A DNA stretch of 64,000 nucleotides. It comes from Tuwongella immobilis. GTDB taxonomy: Bacteria; Planctomycetota; Planctomycetia; Gemmatales; Gemmataceae. Numbering within the stretch: position 1 is the first letter of the stretch; every line of letters starts with the position of its first letter. The translations under genes were made by a program, and so were the position numbers. This document shows positions 60,801 through 64,000 of this stretch, one piece after another. A model generated the notes under the pieces. That model saw only the letters and a list, made by a program, of their open reading frames with translations, searched no databases and was not told where the DNA came from. The stretch is from NCBI RefSeq assembly GCF_901538355.1, contig NZ_LR593887.1:5246920-5310919 (forward strand), given 5' to 3'.

Positions 60801-61875
60801 GCACGCCAGCATCCGTCAAATGGCAACTGCGTTCCTTCTCGCGGACGGTAAAGTAGACGCCCTGCGGTTGCCCCTTCTCATCGACATCGGCGGCGGGCAA
60901 CCCGTTGGGATCGTCTTCGCCCTTGAGCATTTCCTCTGCCGATTTCGCGGCGCGGGCACGCTCCTTGCGGGCCTTGCGTTCCATTTCCGTCAACTGCACC
61001 GCCACCCGGTGCGCTTGCTCGTAGCGGGCCAGATCGGTGAAGGCCGGGCCGGAAATAATCAACGGCGTCCGCGCTTCGTCGATCAGAATGTTGTCCACTT
61101 CGTCGATGATGGCAAAGAACAAATTCCGTTGCACCTGATGCTGGCTGGGGTGGAACATCGGATCGCCCCACCGCGCGGGCTTCATGTTATCGCGCAGATA
61201 ATCGAAGCCGAATTCGCTGTTGGTGCCATAGGTGATGTCACACGCATAGGCATTGCGGCGCGAGACCGGATCGGATTCGCTTTGAATGTATCCCGCGCTC
61301 ACACCCAGCGCTTGATAGATCGGCAGCATCCACTCGCAGTCGCGTCGGGCGAGATAATCGTTGACCGTGACGACATGCACGCCCTTGCCGGTCAAGGCAT
61401 TCAGATACGCCGGCAGCGTGGCCACCAGCGTCTTGCCTTCCCCGGTGCGCATTTCGGCGACGCCACCGCGATGGAGCACCACCCCACCGACAATCTGCAC
61501 ATCGAAGTGCCGCATCTTTTTGGCGCGCTTCCCGGCTTCGCGGCAGGCCGCAAAGGCTTCCGGCAGCAGATCTTCCAGCGTTTCTCCCGCTTGGTATCGG
61601 GCACGGAATTTCGCGGTCTGCTCCCGCAATTCCTCGTCCGATAATTGTTGCATTGTCGGTTCGAGCTGATTGATTCGATCCAGGATCGAGCCGGGGACCA
61701 CCGTGGCCGGCTGACCCGGTTTGCGGGGCTTGATGTAGCCGATCCCCTTGACCATTCGATCGTTGCTCGACCCGAGAAATTGGGTCAGCAGCCCGAAAAA
61801 GCCATCGAAGAACCGGGAAAACGACTCGCCTACTCGGTCCAGCAAACTGGACTGAACCTGGTTATTCGTGGCCAT
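57850..61875 (-). CDS. secA: Protein translocase ATPase SecA, extended form
   Basis: A 1341-residue SecA, far above the about 900 of E. coli. ATG 61875 has GGAGATG ten bases upstream; TTG 61899 is less likely. NBD1: MRTGEGKTLVATLP (Walker A), FFAIIDEVDNILIDEARTPL (DEAD region). NBD2: INLQLRGRAGRQGDPGSARF-type block present as NQLRGRAGRQGDPGSARFY. The scaffold helix QHLDSAWKKHLLTMDHLRSA and the C-terminal zinc motif NDPCPCGSGKKYKNCH are intact. Extra length sits in two places: about 70-80 residues before GRPVLIGTTDVAKSE, and about 240 in the helical wing/scaffold region. It drives Sec export together with SecYEG. Confidence 0.95.
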   Translation of the reverse strand: MATNNQVQSSLLDRVGESFSRFFDGFFGLLTQFLGSSNDRMVKGIGYIKPRKPGQPATVVPGSILDRINQLEPTMQQLSDEELREQTAKFRARYQAGETLEDLLPEAFAACREAGKRAKKMRHFDVQIVGGVVLHRGGVAEMRTGEGKTLVATLPAYLNALTGKGVHVVTVNDYLARRDCEWMLPIYQALGVSAGYIQSESDPVSRRNAYACDITYGTNSEFGFDYLRDNMKPARWGDPMFHPSQHQVQRNLFFAIIDEVDNILIDEARTPLIISGPAFTDLARYEQAHRVAVQLTEMERKARKERARAAKSAEEMLKGEDDPNGLPAADVDEKGQPQGVYFTVREKERSCHLTDAGVREAERLAGVESFYTAGNMEWPHLIDNALKALHLYHRDRHYMIAEHEGERKIIIIDEFTGRAMFGRQWSDGLHQSIEAKHVRDGVKIKQETQTLATITLQNFFKLYDKVSGMTGTAMTEATEFYKIYKLDVVEVPTNRVTQRIDSPDLVFLTEKDKWNAVVEAIENIHKYDVFLFSERAPTIQNSMMERGGEKVYPAYIKYDGVRNCVIFKGTLLRETDTTYEVQAAMSGPKVSIPKSEVQDVERKGRPVLIGTTDVAKSEMLAAKLKQRGVKYELLNAKPENVARESEIVAQAGRLGAVTISTNMAGRGTDIILGGNPEALAWARLKDSYRTRLDVPEDVWKTTVEEIEAREKMSEEKVQVIALGGLHIIGTERHESRRIDNQLRGRAGRQGDPGSARFYVSLQDDLMRLFAPEWAAKVLMSMGMREGDAIESPMVSKRIATAQRKVEEMHFEQRKNLLEYDEVMDVQRKLVYGGRQAVLNGRNCKRLIQTMIDKQLREAMEKYLDEDFGADTFATFAANRLNVKFDARDFRRCDFTQAESIARDRALSDVPTFLHEAMEENLSVDDEPGDWKWQEMVRSVNARYGLKLTEQAMKKIGRDDLMDKLTELANESIASIDLDEGKPYLEDTWGAASLIDWLKNKFQVRMTVEELGNLDNQAEIFDRIQTKVQATYHQRAIEVPVLMAMSTYMPERSPTGGPPRLNREGLLDWARSRFREAEFSEEDFRTLPRNQLRDRLLQVGQTTFPKVGETEIIAKVSEAMAGAKSAELADAKELTDWMEATFHVGIKPEDLVGFSEEQVSDVLLNIFDVYYRPEIRTIERSLVLQHLDSAWKKHLLTMDHLRSAVGLVGYGQMDPKTEYKREGMKEFEAMWKAYEDHVTDAIFRIEDMQGEEDVQEVLWAGQAASHARAASATETIAKKQVAEQSQSQSQTASGGGAATSEEAPKVATIRSGPRVGRNDPCPCGSGKKYKNCHMRIDSPTAN

Positions 61876-62104
61876 GGAATTCGCATCTCCGACAAGCAAA
61901 TCTGGGACCGATCAAATCAGTCCGCACAAGGACAGTCTAAGAATGCCCCGAAATCGGGTCAATACAGACCGCACAACCGGCGAACTCGTTTCCGGTTTCT
62001 CTCGTCGAATATGGGACAGCCGCTCGCCGCATTCTCGCCCCCGTTCTCAGTCGGATTCCGCGCCGCAAACCGCGATCCATGCCGATCCTGGCCTCCTTCG
62101 GGAT

Positions 62105-62887
62105 TCAACGCCGTGAAACCCCGCCCATGTTCCCAATGGCCTCCGCCTCCATCGAATGCGGATCACCACCCGCAGATGCGGCAGGCAATTCGCGGACAAT
62201 CCGACCATCTTCCATGCGCACAATCCGATCCGCCAAATCCAGAATCCGATGATCGTGCGTGACAATCAACACCGTACTCCCGCGACGATCAGCCAAGCGT
62301 CGTAGCAACTGCATCACCTTGCGGCCATTCTCCGCATCCAACGCGGCGGTCGGCTCATCGGCCAGAATCACCTCCGGATCGCCCACCAACGCCCGGGCAA
62401 TAGCCACCCGCTGCTTCTGCCCCCCGGACAACGCCGCGGGCAGAAAATCACGGCGATCGGCCAGCCCGACCAGATTCAACGCATGCTCACACGTCGCTTG
62501 CCACTGGCGCAGCGCGGCCCGGCCATGAATCTCCAACCCCATGCGGACATTTTCTAACGCCGTTAATCCACGATGCAGATTGTGGGCCTGGAAGATGAAC
62601 CCCAGCCGCTGCCGCAGTTGCCGCAGCTCCGTCTCGGTCGCCCCGGCCAACTCCTGCTCCAACACCCGCACCGATCCCTGCTGCACACTCCGCAGTGCCC
62701 CAATCAGCGTCAACAGCGTGGTTTTCCCCGATCCCGATGGCCCCATCAGCACCACCACTTCCCCGCTGGCGATGCGCAAATTCAGCTCATGCAACACCGG
62801 CACGCGCGTTTCGCCACTGCCAAAGGCGTGCGCCAATTGTTGCACGACGACCCGATTCTCTGCCGACGTTGTCGATTCTCGCATCAT
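62105..62887 (-). CDS. devA: ABC transporter ATP-binding protein, DevA/LolD-like
   Basis: A 260-residue ATPase of the MacB/LolD/DevA group. Walker A LMGPSGSGKTTLLTLIG, Q-loop FIFQAHNLHRGLTALENV, signature LPAALSGGQKQRVAIARAL, Walker B EVILADEPTAALDAENG, H-loop VLIVTHDHRIL. ATG 62887 is followed immediately by a second ATG (62884); upstream sequence in the same frame is only the shadow of the permease gene. It starts 29 bases after the permease stop, so they form one export system. Such systems expel lipids, lipoproteins or glycolipids with a HlyD-type adaptor, here expected to the right of the window. The DevA name is by similarity of layout. Confidence 0.9.
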   Translation of the reverse strand: MMRESTTSAENRVVVQQLAHAFGSGETRVPVLHELNLRIASGEVVVLMGPSGSGKTTLLTLIGALRSVQQGSVRVLEQELAGATETELRQLRQRLGFIFQAHNLHRGLTALENVRMGLEIHGRAALRQWQATCEHALNLVGLADRRDFLPAALSGGQKQRVAIARALVGDPEVILADEPTAALDAENGRKVMQLLRRLADRRGSTVLIVTHDHRILDLADRIVRMEDGRIVRELPAASAGGDPHSMEAEAIGNMGGVSRR

Positions 62888-62916
62888 GGCAATCGCCCCC
62901 GTCTTTCGCGTCGGAA

Positions 62917-64000
62917 TCAGAATAAATCCGCCGGGTCCGCCGCCTGCAATCGCCGTGTCGCAATCCACCCCGAGACGGTGCACATCGCCGCCGTCAGGCC
63001 AAACACCAGGAGCGGTCGCGTCCACGGCATCGAGATCGGCAGCGCGGTCGCATTCGCCGCCAGCGCATACAGCCCCAGCGAAATCAACAGCCCCGGCACG
63101 AATCCCAGCGCCGAAAGCTCCAATGCTTCTTCGAGAATAATTCCCGAGAAGTAGCGTGGCGGGTAGCCAATCGCCTTCAGCGTCGCATATTCGGCCAAAT
63201 GATCTTGCACATCGGTCGACAACACTTGGTAGACAATCACCAATCCGACAACCAACCCCATCACCGTGCCAAAGCCGAAGACAAAGCCAATCGGCGTCTG
63301 CCGGGCCTGATACGCTTGCTCGGCGGCAATCCATTCGTCCTTGACGAAGACCCGGACATCCGATTCCGGAAAGCGCTCCCGAAGCGCGGCATGGGCCGTT
63401 GTCGGATCGACTCCCGCAGCCAACTCCAGCGCAACAATCGACGGTGTCCCCGACTGGCGATTCGGAAACAATCGCAGAAACGTCTGATCCGACACAATTA
63501 AATTGCCATCGACATCGAACGCCGCCCCCTGATCGAACAGCCCCACCACCCGCATCCGCCGACCTTGCATCTCCAACGGAAACACCCCATTTGCTGACAC
63601 CGCAGCAGCGATTCGCTTGGGAAAATCGCGCATTCGCCGATCTAATATTGCGGTATCGGCACTGCTGAGCGGTGCAAGCTGCTTCTGAATGGATAAGTCG
63701 GTGAAAACCGGCTCGGAAGTCGGCACCCCAATCACCCGAAAATTGGTCGTATCGCCGGTCGCTGGATCGGTCCAAAGCAGCGTTCCCAGGTAGATGGGAA
63801 TCGCCCGCACCACTCCCGGAACACTCAACGCCTCGTACATTCGCACCCGTGGCATCGGGCTGGCTTCTCGCAGCGTGCGAAAATCGGCACTGGTCAGAAA
63901 CAGATCGCCATGCAACTTGCGATGCGTCATCACGCTGGTTTCAAACAGCGCATTCATGAACCCCAACTGCATCAGAATCAACACATTCGCAAACGTCACG
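62917..64000 (-). CDS. devC: ABC transporter permease, DevC/FtsX-like (N-terminus beyond window)
   Basis: At least 361 residues; the frame remains open at the right edge and the N-terminal cytoplasmic lead is missing. The first visible segment (VLILMQLGFMNALFETSV) is the end of the first helix typical of DevC ('LMFMQLGFRDALFDS'). A periplasmic MacB-like domain follows (about 30-225), then three C-terminal helices (IGFVFGFGTVMGLVVGLVIV; ALELSALGFVPGLLISLGLY; LLVFGLTAAMCTVSGWIATR) with the FtsX block EYATLKAIGYPPRYFSGII. The end RLQAADPADLF is typical of the family. It works with the ATPase downstream; the adaptor gene is not in view. Confidence 0.9.
   Translation of the reverse strand, partial: VTFANVLILMQLGFMNALFETSVMTHRKLHGDLFLTSADFRTLREASPMPRVRMYEALSVPGVVRAIPIYLGTLLWTDPATGDTTNFRVIGVPTSEPVFTDLSIQKQLAPLSSADTAILDRRMRDFPKRIAAAVSANGVFPLEMQGRRMRVVGLFDQGAAFDVDGNLIVSDQTFLRLFPNRQSGTPSIVALELAAGVDPTTAHAALRERFPESDVRVFVKDEWIAAEQAYQARQTPIGFVFGFGTVMGLVVGLVIVYQVLSTDVQDHLAEYATLKAIGYPPRYFSGIILEEALELSALGFVPGLLISLGLYALAANATALPISMPWTRPLLVFGLTAAMCTVSGWIATRRLQAADPADLF

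Noticed and set aside
58777-61644. Open frame of 955 codons on the + strand
   Set aside because: Antisense to secA.
62888-63775. Long N-terminal extension of the ABC ATPase frame
   Set aside because: The extension overlaps the permease gene in another frame and has no homology; the ATPase begins at 62887.
1-64000. tRNA, rRNA, riboswitch or prophage genes
   Set aside because: Reading the intergenic gaps showed no tRNA cloverleaf, rRNA or known riboswitch pattern, and no integrase or phage structural gene; a covariance-model search would be needed to exclude small RNAs.

Overview
The window reads as a chromosomal segment of a planctomycete, most likely from the Gemmata/Tuwongella side of the phylum. 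The grounds are a DUF1559 pseudopilin-type protein, several secreted PQQ-like beta-propeller proteins, a giant surface protein with the planctomycete 'FEDRLTP' N-terminal tag, TAT-exported Gfo/Idh and ThuA proteins, a very long SecA, and generally high-GC coding. This placement is an inference from gene content; no rRNA or tRNA gene is visible.

Layout. 1-10.2 kb: secreted and regulatory genes, namely a partial TolB-like propeller, a Nudix-fold protein, a CBS-SpoIIE phosphatase, a lipoprotein, a large secreted protein, a probable c-di-AMP synthase, a PLP-dependent cysteine/cystathionine synthase with CBS pair, and a secretin-N-like protein. 10.4-14.0 kb: a 1204-residue surface protein. 14.2-25.6 kb: rightward genes, namely overlapping nadC-birA, three PQQ-like propeller proteins with an embedded PaaK-like ligase, a DUF1559 protein and an adenylate-forming enzyme. 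25.7-29.4 kb: leftward TerB-like gene and two paralogous polytopic membrane proteins whose 3' ends share an 87-bp perfect repeat.

29.6-39.4 kb holds the most unusual part: eight collinear, closely spaced or overlapping genes for aldehyde dehydrogenase, iron-type alcohol dehydrogenase, a PQQ-like propeller, a HemW-like radical SAM protein, a GcvH-like lipoyl carrier, a ferredoxin-domain protein, a second radical SAM protein and a squalene-hopene-type class II cyclase with an intact DADD motif. From about 32.7 to 40.5 kb codon use shifts towards AT-ending codons such as TTA. A two-gene unit at 42.2-44.5 kb (DUF116-prenyl synthase fusion plus a chorismate-lyase-like protein) adds to the isoprenoid theme. 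Between them lie a patatin-like lipoprotein and a ThuA protein.

44.8-50.3 kb: an ApbE-glycosidase-like fusion, a SUMF1-fold protein, a Gfo/Idh oxidoreductase and a HEAT-repeat protein. 50.6-56.4 kb: the 2-oxoglutarate dehydrogenase complex (sucA-sucB, a strong terminator, then lpd). 56.5-64 kb, leftward: waaA, secA, and a DevA/DevC-type ABC exporter that runs off the right edge. Convergent genes are repeatedly separated by strong hairpins that probably act as two-way terminators.
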